From NCBI RefSeq assembly GCF_022836935.1, contig NZ_CP083239.1, forward strand, positions 62,001 to 126,000: a stretch of 64,000 nt of DNA, in the 5' to 3' direction. The DNA comes from Ancylobacter polymorphus. Lineage in GTDB: Bacteria > Pseudomonadota > Alphaproteobacteria > Rhizobiales > Xanthobacteraceae. The notes under the pieces were generated by a model, which worked only from the letters and a program-made list of their open reading frames with translations, searched no databases and had not been told where the DNA came from. Within the stretch, counting starts at the first letter, position 1. The number at the start of each line of letters is the position of its first letter. Made by a program: the position numbers and the translations under genes. This document shows positions 35,720-44,874 of the stretch, in pieces.

Positions 35720-36163
35720 TCAGGTTTTCCCTTCGCGCCGTGCGGCATGGCGGCGGCTGAAATCGGCGGCGAGATCCGCCAGGGTGATCTGGCCGAAACG
35801 GGCGAGCAGCAGCGCCTCGGCTTCGGCAAAGGCGTCGTCAAGGGCGGCGTTCACCGCCTGCTCGACAAGGCAGAAGGGCATCTCCTGCCGGTTGCCGATG
35901 GCGAAGATGGCCGGCTCGCCAAGCGTCTCATGCAGCTGACGCAGGGTGACGGCGGCGAGATCGGCACTGATCCGCCACCCGCCCTGCGGCCCGCGCGCCG
36001 AGCGCACCAGCCCGGCCTCGCGCAGCAGGCCCATCGTGCGGCGGACCACCACGGGATGGGTGTGCATGCAGGTGGCCAGTTCCTCGGAGGTCATCGGCCC
36101 GTCCCGCTCCGCCATGTGCAGCAGGGCGTGGAGGACGGAGGAGAGACGGCTGTCGCGCTTCAT
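35720..36163 (-). CDS. Rrf2-family transcriptional regulator
   Basis: This 147-residue regulator has the Rrf2 winged helix (SRLSSVLHALLHMAERDGPM, then CMHTHPVVVRRTMGLLREAG and GPQGGWRIS). Its Cys residues (CMHT, MPFCLVEQAV) are few, so an iron-sulfur cluster is not clear; a thiol- or redox-type sensor as in the YwnA/NsrR relatives is possible. The ATG at 36163 was preferred to an in-frame start 36 bases upstream, because it opens directly into the helix. It probably controls itself and the reductase. Confidence 0.88.
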   Translation of the reverse strand: MKRDSRLSSVLHALLHMAERDGPMTSEELATCMHTHPVVVRRTMGLLREAGLVRSARGPQGGWRISADLAAVTLRQLHETLGEPAIFAIGNRQEMPFCLVEQAVNAALDDAFAEAEALLLARFGQITLADLAADFSRRHAARREGKT

Positions 36164-36180
36164 GTAACTTCGTTTATTAC
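36164..36180. promoter_or_regulatory. Candidate operator of the Rrf2 gene
   Basis: The sequence GTAAcTTCGTTTATTAC carries the inverted 4-mers GTAA and TTAC around an AT-rich centre, immediately upstream of the start. It is the only AT-rich patch in the area and is a modest candidate for autoregulation. Confidence 0.4.
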
Positions 36181-36272
36181 GATTTAGACTACGCGGCAAG
36201 GGCGCTCACGCGCGGCGCCGGCGCAGATCGGGAAAGACGCGCGGGGGGGCCGGGAGAGCGGCCTCTTTCCCC

Positions 36273-36365
36273 TTCCCTCATGGCTGGGCTCGACCCGGTC
36301 ACCCCGCCATCAGGCCTGAGCCAAACGGGAATGCTGGGCCCCCGGGTCAAGCCTGGGGATGAGGG
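36273..36365. repeat. A-type palindromic repeat, copy 9
   Basis: A diverged copy (CCCTCATGGCTGGGCTCGAC to GGGTCAAGCCTGGGGATGAGG) lies 42 bases after the copper ATPase stop. It is between divergent ends of two minus-strand units and may act as a transcript-end hairpin. Confidence 0.78.
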
Positions 36366-36407
36366 GATGCGGGGTGGACAGGCCCCGCCGCCGGGCAGGC
36401 TCTGCCG

Positions 36408-38876
36408 CTAGAGCTTCACCGACCGCAGCCGCAGTGCGTTGCTGATGACGCTGACCGAGGACAGCGCCATCGCCAGGGCCGCCACCATGGGCGAGAGCAG
36501 CAGGCCGAAGACGGGGTAGAGCACGCCAGCGGCGATGGGCACGCCGGCGCCATTATAGAGGAAGGCGAAGAACAGGTTCTGCCGGATGTTGCGCATCGTC
36601 GCCTGCGACAGATGCCGGGCGGTGACGAGGCCGGTGAGGTCGCCATGCAGCAGCGTCACCCCGGCGCTCTCGATGGCGACATCGGTGCCCGAGCCCATGG
36701 CGATGCCGACATCGGCCGCCGCCAGCGCCGGCGCGTCGTTCACCCCGTCGCCGGCCATGGCGACGACGCGGCCCTGCGCCTTCAGCCTTTCCACCACCGC
36801 CGCCTTGTCCTCCGGTGCGACCTCCGCTTCGACCTCGGTGAGGCCGAGCCGGCGGGCTACCGCCTGCGCCGTCACCCTGTTGTCGCCGGTGAGCATGACG
36901 ACACGGATGCCCTCCTTCGCCAGCGCGGCGAGCGCGGCGGGCGTCGTCGCCTTCACCGGATCGGCGATGGCGAGCGCCGCCGCAAGCTTGCCGTTGACGC
37001 CCAGCAGCACCACGCTGGCGCCCTCGCCGCGCAGTTTGTCCGCGCGCGCGGCGAGCGGGGCGGCGTCGATACCCAGTTCACCGAGGAACGCCGCGCTGCC
37101 GATGACGACGCGCTTGCCCTCAATGAGCCCATAGGCGCCTTTGCCCACGGGGCTGTCGAAACCACGCACCTTGGGGATGGCGAGACCGCGCGCCTCTGCC
37201 GCCGCCACGATGGCATGGGCGAGCGGGTGCTCGGACGGGCGCTCGACGGCGGCCGCAAGGCGCAGCGCCTCGGCCTCCTCGAAGCCCTCCTGCGTCACGA
37301 TGGCGGTAACGGAGGGTTTGCCCTCGGTCAGCGTACCTGTCTTGTCGACCACCAGCGTGTCGACCTTCTCCATCCGTTCCAGCGCCTCGGCATCGCGGAC
37401 GAGCAGGCCCATCTGGGCCCCGCGCCCGACCCCGACCATGATCGACATCGGCGTGGCGAGGCCGAGCGCGCAGGGGCAGGCGATGATCAGCACCGCCACG
37501 GCGGCGATGAGCGCGTGGCTGAAGCGCGGCTCTGGACCGAACAGCGCCCAGGCGACGAAGGCGAGGAGCGCGCAGGCGACCACCAGCGGCACGAACCATC
37601 CGGCGACCTGATCGGCGAGGCGCTGGATCGGCGCTCGCGAACGCTGCGCCTGCGCCACCATCTGCACGATGCGGGCGAGCAGCGTGTCGCGGCCGATCCT
37701 TTCCGCCGTGATGACGAGGCCGCCGGAGCGGTTAAGCGTGCCGCCGATGACAGCATCGCCTTCGCCCTTGCTCACCGGAAGGGATTCCCCCGTGACCAGC
37801 GATTCATCGAGCGCCGAACGGCCTTCGACCACGGTGCCGTCGACCGGCACCTTCTCGCCCGGGCGTACCCGCAGCCGGTCGCCCACTACGATGTCCGCGA
37901 GCGGCACTTCCTCTTCGCTGCCATCGTCGTTCAGCCGGCGAGCTGTTTTCGGCGCGAGGTCGAGCAGCGCCTTGATGGCGCCGGAGGTCTGCTCGCGGGC
38001 GCGCAGTTCCAGCACCTGGCCGAGCAGCACCAGCACGGTGATGACGGCGGCGGATTCGAAATAGACCGGCACCGCGCCATCCGCACCGCGGAAGGCGGGC
38101 GGGAACAGGCCGGGCACCAGCACCGCGAAAAGGCTGTAGAGATAAGCGACGCCGGTGCCGAGCGCGATCAGCGTGAACATGTTGAAATGCCGCGTCACCA
38201 CGGACTGCGCGCCGCGCACGAAGAACGGCCAGCCCGCCCACAGCACGACCGGCGTCGCCAGCACCAGCTGGACCCAGTTGGAGACGTTCGGCGGCACGGC
38301 ATGGTGCAGCGCCGGGATGAGATGCGCGCCCATTTCCAGCGCGAAGACCGGGGCGGCGAGCGCGAGGCCGATCCAGAACCGGCGGGTCATGTCGATCAGT
38401 TCATGGTTCGGCCCGTCGTCGAGGCTGACCAGCATCGGTTCCAGCGCCATGCCGCAGATCGGGCAGCTGCCGGGCCCAACCTGCACGATCTCCGGGTGCA
38501 TCGGGCAGGTATATTCCGTGCCCTCCGGCACCGGCTCAGCAGGCCCCTTGTCGCCGAGGTACTTGTCCGGATTGGCGATGAACTTGGTGCGGCAGCCCGG
38601 CGCGCAGAAATAATAGGTGATGCCGTTGTGCTCCGCCTTCAGCGTCGCCGTGTGTGGATCGACATCCATGCCGCAGACCGGGTCCTTGGCCATGTGCGCG
38701 GCGGGGGCGTGTGCGTGATCGTGCGGATGGGCAGGGGCGCCGACGTGGTCATGACGGGCGTGGTCCTGAGGGCTGTGATCGTGCACGCCATGCCCGCCGC
38801 AGCAGCCGCCGCCCTTGGCGTGTGCGTGATCCGCTGGCTCGCCGTCGCCCGCCTGCCCGTGATGGTTCGCCGCCAT
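36408..38876 (-). CDS. copA: Copper-exporting P1B-type ATPase (CopA-like)
   Basis: This 822-residue pump exports Cu(I). The N-terminus is His-rich (residues about 5-60, with [10 protein letters not shown] and [12 protein letters not shown]). A YHS-type domain follows (DPVCGMDVD to [10 protein letters not shown]), then a heavy-metal-binding TCPMHPEIV...[10 protein letters not shown]. Catalytic motifs are the CPC membrane motif (IIACPCALG), phosphorylated Asp in [18 protein letters not shown] and [17 protein letters not shown] and [16 protein letters not shown] fit the Cu(I) subgroup. There is no classical GMTCxxC domain. The ATG at 38876 has an AAGGAGGG site and lies in an operator region shared with csoR. 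Confidence 0.93.
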   Translation of the reverse strand: MAANHHGQAGDGEPADHAHAKGGGCCGGHGVHDHSPQDHARHDHVGAPAHPHDHAHAPAAHMAKDPVCGMDVDPHTATLKAEHNGITYYFCAPGCRTKFIANPDKYLGDKGPAEPVPEGTEYTCPMHPEIVQVGPGSCPICGMALEPMLVSLDDGPNHELIDMTRRFWIGLALAAPVFALEMGAHLIPALHHAVPPNVSNWVQLVLATPVVLWAGWPFFVRGAQSVVTRHFNMFTLIALGTGVAYLYSLFAVLVPGLFPPAFRGADGAVPVYFESAAVITVLVLLGQVLELRAREQTSGAIKALLDLAPKTARRLNDDGSEEEVPLADIVVGDRLRVRPGEKVPVDGTVVEGRSALDESLVTGESLPVSKGEGDAVIGGTLNRSGGLVITAERIGRDTLLARIVQMVAQAQRSRAPIQRLADQVAGWFVPLVVACALLAFVAWALFGPEPRFSHALIAAVAVLIIACPCALGLATPMSIMVGVGRGAQMGLLVRDAEALERMEKVDTLVVDKTGTLTEGKPSVTAIVTQEGFEEAEALRLAAAVERPSEHPLAHAIVAAAEARGLAIPKVRGFDSPVGKGAYGLIEGKRVVIGSAAFLGELGIDAAPLAARADKLRGEGASVVLLGVNGKLAAALAIADPVKATTPAALAALAKEGIRVVMLTGDNRVTAQAVARRLGLTEVEAEVAPEDKAAVVERLKAQGRVVAMAGDGVNDAPALAAADVGIAMGSGTDVAIESAGVTLLHGDLTGLVTARHLSQATMRNIRQNLFFAFLYNGAGVPIAAGVLYPVFGLLLSPMVAALAMALSSVSVISNALRLRSVKL

Positions 38877-38888
38877 GGCACCCTCCTT

Positions 38889-38905
38889 ATACCCCCATGA
38901 GGTAT
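38889..38905. promoter_or_regulatory. CsoR operator candidate 1 (copA side)
   Basis: ATACC-cccatga-GGTAT, about 13 bases before the copA start. It lies over the copA ribosome-binding region side and would repress copA. Confidence 0.65.
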
Positions 38906-38920
38906 CTGACCCTTGCGATA

Positions 38921-38939
38921 TATACCCCATATGGGTATA
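38921..38939. promoter_or_regulatory. CsoR operator candidate 2 (csoR side)
   Basis: TATACCC-CATAT-GGGTATA is a perfect palindrome with 7-bp arms, close to the csoR start. It is the stronger of the two sites and is likely to control both directions. Confidence 0.75.
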
Positions 38940-39220
38940 TGGCAAGAATGCAGAACGACACTCGCACAGCCTGTCTGAAACGCCTGAGCCGCATCGAGGG
39001 ACAAGTGCGCGGCCTCTCTCGCATGCTGGAGGAAGACCGCTACTGCATCGACATCGTTACCCAGGTGGCGGCGGTGCGCGCGGCGCTGAAGAAGGTGGAG
39101 GAGGAGGTGCTGCGCGACCATGTCGCGCACTGCGTCGCCCACGCCATCCAGTCCGGCGACGCCGACGCCCAGCGCGCCAAGGTGGACGAGTTGATCGAGG
39201 TGCTCGGCAAGCTCAGGTGA
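38939..39220 (+). CDS. csoR: CsoR-type copper-sensing repressor
   Basis: This 93-residue (or 90-residue, from ATG 38948) four-helix regulator belongs to the CsoR/RcnR family. Copper ligands are in place: Cys in [10 protein letters not shown] and the His and Cys of LRDHVAHCV. The core [20 protein letters not shown] is typical. It is divergent from the copper ATPase gene, with two operator-like palindromes between them; Cu(I) binding would release the repressor. The first ATG overlaps operator 2, so the second start or a leaderless transcript is possible. Confidence 0.9.
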   Translation: MARMQNDTRTACLKRLSRIEGQVRGLSRMLEEDRYCIDIVTQVAAVRAALKKVEEEVLRDHVAHCVAHAIQSGDADAQRAKVDELIEVLGKLR

Positions 39221-39233
39221 GGGGGACGCCGCC

Positions 39234-39869
39234 TCAGTGCCGCTGAAGCGCGAGGTGCGTGCCGAGCCCCACCAGCACCGCCCCGCCGGCCCGGTGCATC
39301 ATCTGTTGCGCCCGGCTCGAACGGCGCAGCCGCTCGACCATGGCCCCCGCCAGCAGCACGCAGACAAGATAGGCCGTGGTGAACATCACATTCACCAGGG
39401 TGCCAAGCACGAGAAACTGCGCCCACACCGGCAGGCTCGCCGCCGGGTCTATGAACTGCGGCAGCAGCGCCACGAAGAACAGCGCCGTCTTCGGGTTCAG
39501 CACCTCGACAGCCACGCTCTCCACGAAGGCGCGGCGGGAGGATTTTCGCCCGGGCGCCGAGAGCGCGAGGGCCTCGCCCTTGGACTTCGCTCGGAACATG
39601 CCGATGCCGAGCCAGATCAGATAGGCCGCGCCAACGAGCTTCACCGCCATGTAGAGCAGCGGCACGGCATGGAAGAGAACGGAGAGGCCCCCGGCCGCGG
39701 CGATGACGTGAGCGTAGCAGCCCAGATGCAGGCCCAGCACCGCCATCACGCCGGAGAGCCGGCCGCGCGCCAGCGTCTGCGCCGCCGTGTAGAGCATGGC
39801 TGGGCCGGGAATACAGGCGAAGAGGCCCGCCGTGGCAAGGAAAGCGAGAAAAAGATCGGTGCGCGGCAT
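39234..39869 (-). CDS. LysE-family amino acid or metabolite exporter
   Basis: This 211-residue transporter has about five or six membrane helices with the LysE/RhtB signature (LFACIPGPAMLYTAAQTLARGRLSGVMA) and the NPKTALFFVALLPQFID motif. The ATG at 39869 follows a GGAAGC site; an in-frame extension upstream is not supported. It ends 13 bases from csoR and is convergent with it. The substrate is unknown, possibly an amino acid or homoserine lactone. Confidence 0.9.
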   Translation of the reverse strand: MPRTDLFLAFLATAGLFACIPGPAMLYTAAQTLARGRLSGVMAVLGLHLGCYAHVIAAAGGLSVLFHAVPLLYMAVKLVGAAYLIWLGIGMFRAKSKGEALALSAPGRKSSRRAFVESVAVEVLNPKTALFFVALLPQFIDPAASLPVWAQFLVLGTLVNVMFTTAYLVCVLLAGAMVERLRRSSRAQQMMHRAGGAVLVGLGTHLALQRH

Positions 39870-39932
39870 GGCAGCTTCCGGAAACAGCACTGGCGAGAGA
39901 GGCGACGCTAGCACATCCGCGCGCCGCGCCCC

Positions 39933-41447
39933 CTACCCCCCATACAGCCCCTTATACTGTTCGCGCAGCAGGTTCTTCTGCACCTTGCCCATGGTGTTGC
40001 GCGGCAGATCGTCGAGGAAGATGACGCGCTTGGGCAGCTTGTAGCGCGCGAGCCGCCCTTCCAGCGCCTCCAGCACTGACTGCTCATCCAGCGCCGCGTC
40101 GGGGCGGGCGATCACCACGGCGGTCACCCCCTCGCCGAAATCGGGATGGGGCAGGCCGATCACCGCGCTCTCGATCACGCCGGGCAGCGCGTCGATCTCG
40201 GTCTCGACTTCCTTCGGGTAGACATTGTAGCCGCCCGAAATGACGAGGTCCTTGCCGCGCCCGACGATCTGCACATAGCCATCTGGCCCGACAAGGCCGA
40301 GATCGCCGGTGACGAACCAGCCATCATGGAACTCCGCCGCCGTCTTCTCCGGCATGCGCCAATAGCCCTTGAAAATGTTGGGGCCGCGCAGCTCGATCAT
40401 GCCGATCTCGCCGGTGCCGAGCACCTCTCCGCTCTCGGACGCCACCACGCGCAGTTCCACGCCGGGCAGCGGGAAGCCCACCGTGCCGGCGATGCGCTCG
40501 CCCTCATAGGGGTTGGAGGTGTTCATGCCGGTCTCGGTCATGCCATAGCGTTCGAGAATGGCGTGGCCGGTGCGGGCGCGCCATTCCCGGTGCGTCTCCG
40601 CCAGCAGCGGCGCCGAGCCGGAGATGAACAGCCGCATGCCGGCCGCCGCCTCGGGGGTCAGCTCGGGGGATTTCAGCAGCCGGACATAGAAGGTCGGCAC
40701 GCCCATCAGCACGCTCGCCCGGCCCATGAGCGCGAGGATGCGCGCCGGGTCGAACTTCGGCAGGAAGATCATCGACGATCCCGCCGCCAGCGTCACATTG
40801 ATGGCGACGAACAGGCCGTGGGTGTGGAAGATCGGCAAGGCGTGGATCAGCACGTCGTCCGGCGTGAAGTGCCAGGCCTCGGCCAGCGCCTGCGCGTTTG
40901 AGGCGAGGTTCTCATGGGTGAGCATCGCCCCCTTGGAGCGGCCGGTCGTGCCTGAGGTGTAGAGCAGCGCGGCGAGGTCGTCCGGCCCGCGCGGCACATC
41001 CTCGAAGGTGCTGCGGCAGGCCTCGGCCGCCGCGCGCAGCGTGCCGTGTCCGTTCGCATCCAGTGTGACCACCTGGGCCACGCCACGGGCGCGGGCGAGG
41101 GGCGCCAGCACCGCCTCGCTGGCGGGATCGCAGATGAAGATCGCCGGTTCGGCATCGCCGAGGAAATAGTCGACCTCGGGCGGCGTATAGGCGGTGTTGA
41201 GCGGCAGGAACACGCCGCCGGCCCGCACCGTGGCGAGATAGACGAACACCGCCTCCAGGCTCTTTTCCGCCTGCAGCGCCACCCGGTCGCCGGGCTTCAG
41301 GCCCATGGCCACCAGCGCATTCGCGTAGCGGGCTGTGCGCCGGTCGAGCTCGGCATAGGTGAGGATGGCCCCGTCCGCCGTCTCGGCGAAGACGCGGGAG
41401 GGGTCGGTGCCACCCGCGCGCAGGTGGTCGATCAGATGATTGGTCAT
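39933..41447 (-). CDS. matB: Malonyl-CoA synthetase (MatB-like)
   Basis: This 504-residue AMP-forming ligase activates malonate to malonyl-CoA. The P-loop is LLYTSGTTGRSKGAML, followed by LIHALPIFHTHGLF (typical of MatB), the ERYGMTETGMNTSNPYEGER loop, VTGDLGLVGPDGYV, the GYNVYPKEVE hinge and the C-terminal Lys in NTMGKVQKNLL. No matA, matC or malonate transporter lies beside it, so it may supply a polyketide or cofactor pathway, or only remove malonate. The LysE gene downstream is co-directional. Confidence 0.9.
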   Translation of the reverse strand: MTNHLIDHLRAGGTDPSRVFAETADGAILTYAELDRRTARYANALVAMGLKPGDRVALQAEKSLEAVFVYLATVRAGGVFLPLNTAYTPPEVDYFLGDAEPAIFICDPASEAVLAPLARARGVAQVVTLDANGHGTLRAAAEACRSTFEDVPRGPDDLAALLYTSGTTGRSKGAMLTHENLASNAQALAEAWHFTPDDVLIHALPIFHTHGLFVAINVTLAAGSSMIFLPKFDPARILALMGRASVLMGVPTFYVRLLKSPELTPEAAAGMRLFISGSAPLLAETHREWRARTGHAILERYGMTETGMNTSNPYEGERIAGTVGFPLPGVELRVVASESGEVLGTGEIGMIELRGPNIFKGYWRMPEKTAAEFHDGWFVTGDLGLVGPDGYVQIVGRGKDLVISGGYNVYPKEVETEIDALPGVIESAVIGLPHPDFGEGVTAVVIARPDAALDEQSVLEALEGRLARYKLPKRVIFLDDLPRNTMGKVQKNLLREQYKGLYGG

Positions 41448-41457
41448 GAGCAGGGGA

Positions 41458-42873
41458 TCACGGGCAGGAGGTCACGGCGGCGAGTTGAGCCTCTCCCGCC
41501 GTGGCGAGGGTGGCAGTGGGTGGCGGCGCGGCCGTTTGAGGCGCGGCGGGCGCCGCACCGGAGGCGAGACGCGGGCAGGTGGCGTGAAGCCCGAGCGAAG
41601 CTACATAGGAGGCGCGGATCGTCGTATTGGCGAAGCGCGCGTTTTCGATATAGGCCCGCAGCGTCGCCGCCACCTGTTCCCGCGAGGGCTTTTCCATCGT
41701 CGGCCACTGGCTCTTCGGCACGCTGCCGAACAGAGCGATGGCGTCCCAGCCCTGGGGGCGGTTGATGGAGGCGACGGTGGAGGGCGTATCGAGATTCTTG
41801 TAGGTCCAGAAGCTCCAGCCGAGGCCGAAGCGCTCATTGAGCGTGCGGAATTTCTGGTTCCAGTCGTCGTTCAGTTCGCCGGTCTCGCCGATGAAGATCG
41901 GCACCTGCCAGCGATTGGCGAAGTTGACATATTTCTGGATCGAGCTGCGCTGCGGGCCGGCCCAGAACATGTGGTAGGTGTAGCCGAGATTGTCGGCGAA
42001 GGGCTTGCCGAACACGTCGAAATTCGTGCTCCACTGCGCCCCCGCCAGCATGATCGGGTGGTTGGGATCGACCGCGCGGATCGCCTCCACCAGCTCGCGA
42101 TAGAACGGCTCCAGCCGCGAATTGAGGAAATCCGTGTCGTGATAGGGGGTGATCGGCTCGTTGAGCAGGTCATAGCCCAGCACCGCCGTCTCGTCCTTGT
42201 AGCGCTCGGCGATGGCGCGCCACATGGTGAGCGTGCGCCGCTTGTATTCCGGCACATAGAAGGTGAGCGGGTAGCCGACGCCGTCATCATGGTTCACGCC
42301 GGTCTGCCCGCCGGGGGCGGCGTGGATGTCGAGGATGAGCTTGATGTTATGCGCCTTGGCCCAGCCGACCAGCCGGTCGATCCGCGCCCAGCCCTCGCCC
42401 TTCGGGTCGACCTGGTCGGGATTGGCGGGGTCGAGGAAGAATTTCCAATGCAGCGGCACGCGGATGGTGGAGAAGCCGGAGGCGGCGAGGAAGGCGACAT
42501 CCTCTTCCTGGATATAGGCCTCGCGGAAATCCTTCCAGAACCGCGCGGCCTCCTCCGGGCCGGCGAGGTACTCGATCACGTCCTCGATATCCTGCGGCGA
42601 GCGCTGGACCGTGAACTTGAACATATAGCCTTCCGGCAGCAGCCAGTTGCCGAAGCTCATCCCCTTGATATTGAACGTCGATCCGTCCGGATTGACGAAA
42701 CGCGTGCCTTCCGCCCGGATGAAGCCGGGGGCAGACGCGGGCGCGCCCACAGGCGCCACCGGCGCGGCGGTGGTCGCGGAACCGGCCGGCGCGGCCGGCG
42801 TGTCGGTCAGCGCCAGGGCGGGGGCGGCGGCGAGAAGGAGGGCGGTGGCGAGGGGAAGAGCGCAGCGGATCAT
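41458..42873 (-). CDS. Glycoside hydrolase family 5 protein (exported)
   Basis: This 471-residue enzyme begins with a Sec-type signal (MIRCALPLATALLLAAAPALA), then a Pro/Ala-rich linker. The GH5 barrel has GMSFGNWLLPEGYMF near its start, STIRVPLHW, LDIHAAPGGQTGVN, the acid/base Glu in YDLLNEPITP and the nucleophile Glu in IFIGETGELND, with the FWTYKNLDT motif after it. A Pro/Ala-rich tail ends the protein. Beta-1,4-glucan or related glucosides are the likely substrate. The ATG at 42873 was preferred to a non-hydrophobic upstream extension. Confidence 0.88.
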   Translation of the reverse strand: MIRCALPLATALLLAAAPALALTDTPAAPAGSATTAAPVAPVGAPASAPGFIRAEGTRFVNPDGSTFNIKGMSFGNWLLPEGYMFKFTVQRSPQDIEDVIEYLAGPEEAARFWKDFREAYIQEEDVAFLAASGFSTIRVPLHWKFFLDPANPDQVDPKGEGWARIDRLVGWAKAHNIKLILDIHAAPGGQTGVNHDDGVGYPLTFYVPEYKRRTLTMWRAIAERYKDETAVLGYDLLNEPITPYHDTDFLNSRLEPFYRELVEAIRAVDPNHPIMLAGAQWSTNFDVFGKPFADNLGYTYHMFWAGPQRSSIQKYVNFANRWQVPIFIGETGELNDDWNQKFRTLNERFGLGWSFWTYKNLDTPSTVASINRPQGWDAIALFGSVPKSQWPTMEKPSREQVAATLRAYIENARFANTTIRASYVASLGLHATCPRLASGAAPAAPQTAAPPPTATLATAGEAQLAAVTSCP

Positions 42874-43506
42874 GGACGGCAACCTAGTAAAGCCCGCGCG
42901 CGGCGGCAATGGCCCGCAGGGAAGCATGAGGCCGATCCCGCGCAGCGGCAGCCGAATGGCGCGGCGGGCGCCCGGCGGGCATCGCCGGCGGTTCTGAGGT
43001 CAGTGGCCAGTCATGGCCGGCGCCGGCAGACCGGCGGCGGCCGGGCATAGGCATGTCTTTCGGCGAGGGCCGCCTGCTCTTCGCGCCCCGCCGCGCGTGG
43101 CGACGGCGCGGGCCAAGGACCGGCGGCCGGGAGAGCAACACGCGGCCGATCCGAGCATCACGACACGGGTTTTGAGCGCGGGGGGAGGGCGTCACATCCT
43201 CCTTCCGGGGGCGCACCCACGGCGGACGGCAATTTCCCCGCCCGGTTTCGGTAGCCTTTTCCGGCGCCGCGAACAAGGTGAGCCGCAAGCGAAACGAGCG
43301 GGAGCAAGCCGGCGCACGCTCAGCGTGCCTCTCAGAGGCTCGGGTTCCGGAGCGCAGTCGCCGTGGACGGAACCGGAGCGGCCGGCGGTAGCGGGGGCGT
43401 GGCGGTCACCTTGCCGTTCTCGCCCTTTCCGCCACGGTGACAGCGCGCGCGCGGCAGGCTAAGCGTGAGGCTCCCGCCTCCCGCCCCCGGCAGATCCCTG
43501 ACCTCC
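42874..43506. other. Intergenic region between GH5 and GntP genes
   Basis: These 633 bases separate divergent genes. I see no credible coding frame, tRNA or repeat in them. They must hold the promoters of both directions, but no clear motif stands out. Confidence 0.6.
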
Positions 43507-44844
43507 ATGTCCTATCTCATCTACGCCGCCATCCTGCTTGTCGTCGTGGCCTTGTTCGCGCTGATCACCGCGCGCGGACGCGTGCATCCCTTCCTCGCGC
43601 TGGTGCTCGCCGCCTTCGCCTTCAACCAGGGCGTCGGCTGGTCGCTGAGCTTCGTGGTGAAATCCTTCTCCGTCGGCTTCGGCCAGACGCTGGCGGCACT
43701 CGGCATCATCGTGGTGACAGGGGCGCTGATGGCGGAAATCGCCGACGGGACGGGGGCCACGGCGCGGCTGCAGCAGAGGGCGCGCGGCTGGCGCACCCGC
43801 TCCGGCCCGCTCGCCGTGCTCGGGCTGATTGGCGGCATGGCGTCCACCCCGGCGGCGGCGTTCGCGGTGCTGAACCCGCTGCGGCGCGGCATGGGCGGCG
43901 ACAGCCCGCGCTCGGCGCTCACCCTCGGCCTCGCCCTTTCCGCCGGCCATGGCCTGCTGATCCCGGCCCCCACCGTGCTGGCGAGCCTCACCATATTGCG
44001 CGCCGACTGGGGGCTGGCGGTGGCGGTCGGCCTGCCCCTGGCGCTGATCGCCGGGGCCTTCGGGGCGCTGTGGGCGAAGGGCTGCGCCAGCGGCGCGCCC
44101 AACCCGCTGGACACCACCGCCGGCATCAAGGGCGCGAGCCTGCACGCGTCGCAGCGCGGCGCGCTGGCGCTGCTGGTCGTCAGCCTGGTTCTGGTGGCGA
44201 TGCTCATCGTGCAGGCGCTGGGCGACATCGCCTCCGAACCCTTCGGCGGCGGCAATGACCGGCATTTCATCCTGGCGCTGGGCAGCCCGGCGCTGCTGCT
44301 GGTCACCGGCGTCGGCCTGCTGCTGCTGCTGAGCTGGAGCTGGGAAAAGGGCGGCCTCTCCGAGGCCGGCTGGGCCGGGCGGGCGGTGACGAAGGTGGCG
44401 CCGCTCCTCCTCATCCTCGGCGCTGCCGGCGGCCTCGCCAAGGTGGCGCAGGATGTCGGCATGGCGGAGATGACGGCGGAATATCTCATTCCCCTCGCCC
44501 CCGCCTCCGGCGCGCTGGTGCTGGTGCTGCCCTTCGCGCTCGCCGCCACCATCAAGATCCTGCAGGGTTCCTCGCTGGTCGCCGCCATCACGAGCGCCGG
44601 CATGATGATGGAACTCGCCGCCCCGCTCGGCCTCGGCGACCCGATGGGGCGCGTTCTTGCCGCATTGGCGGTGAGCGCCGGCGCCATGACCGTGCCGCAG
44701 ATCAATGACGGATTGTTCTGGCTGGTGACGCGGGCCGGGCGCTTCACCCCGCCGGCGGCGCTGGCGCTGTTCTCCGGCGGGGCGCTGCTGCAGGGCGGGC
44801 TGATCCTCGTCTGCCTCATCGCCGTCCGGCTGGTGGCCGCCTGA
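43507..44844 (+). CDS. GntP-family gluconate-type permease
   Basis: This 445-residue transporter has about 12 membrane segments and the family pattern (FNQGVGWSLSFVVKSFSVGF near the start, the GGMASTPAAAFAVLNP loop, and KILQGSSLVAAITSAGMM followed by TVPQINDGLFWLVTRAG). GntP proteins import gluconate or related sugar acids with protons. The ATG at 43507 opens straight into the first helix. It precedes a beta-glucosidase gene by 30 bases; the two are a likely pair. Confidence 0.88.
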   Translation: MSYLIYAAILLVVVALFALITARGRVHPFLALVLAAFAFNQGVGWSLSFVVKSFSVGFGQTLAALGIIVVTGALMAEIADGTGATARLQQRARGWRTRSGPLAVLGLIGGMASTPAAAFAVLNPLRRGMGGDSPRSALTLGLALSAGHGLLIPAPTVLASLTILRADWGLAVAVGLPLALIAGAFGALWAKGCASGAPNPLDTTAGIKGASLHASQRGALALLVVSLVLVAMLIVQALGDIASEPFGGGNDRHFILALGSPALLLVTGVGLLLLLSWSWEKGGLSEAGWAGRAVTKVAPLLLILGAAGGLAKVAQDVGMAEMTAEYLIPLAPASGALVLVLPFALAATIKILQGSSLVAAITSAGMMMELAAPLGLGDPMGRVLAALAVSAGAMTVPQINDGLFWLVTRAGRFTPPAALALFSGGALLQGGLILVCLIAVRLVAA

Positions 44845-44874
44845 ACCACGCCTGTTTTCGAGGAACCTGCGCCG

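Noticed and set aside
36612..38900. A 762-codon open frame on the plus strand
   Set aside because: It is antisense to the copper ATPase. No motif or start site supports it.
43013..43462. A 149-codon open frame in the gap between GH5 and GntP
   Set aside because: It has Arg/Pro/Gly-rich composition, no clear ribosome site and no recognisable domain.
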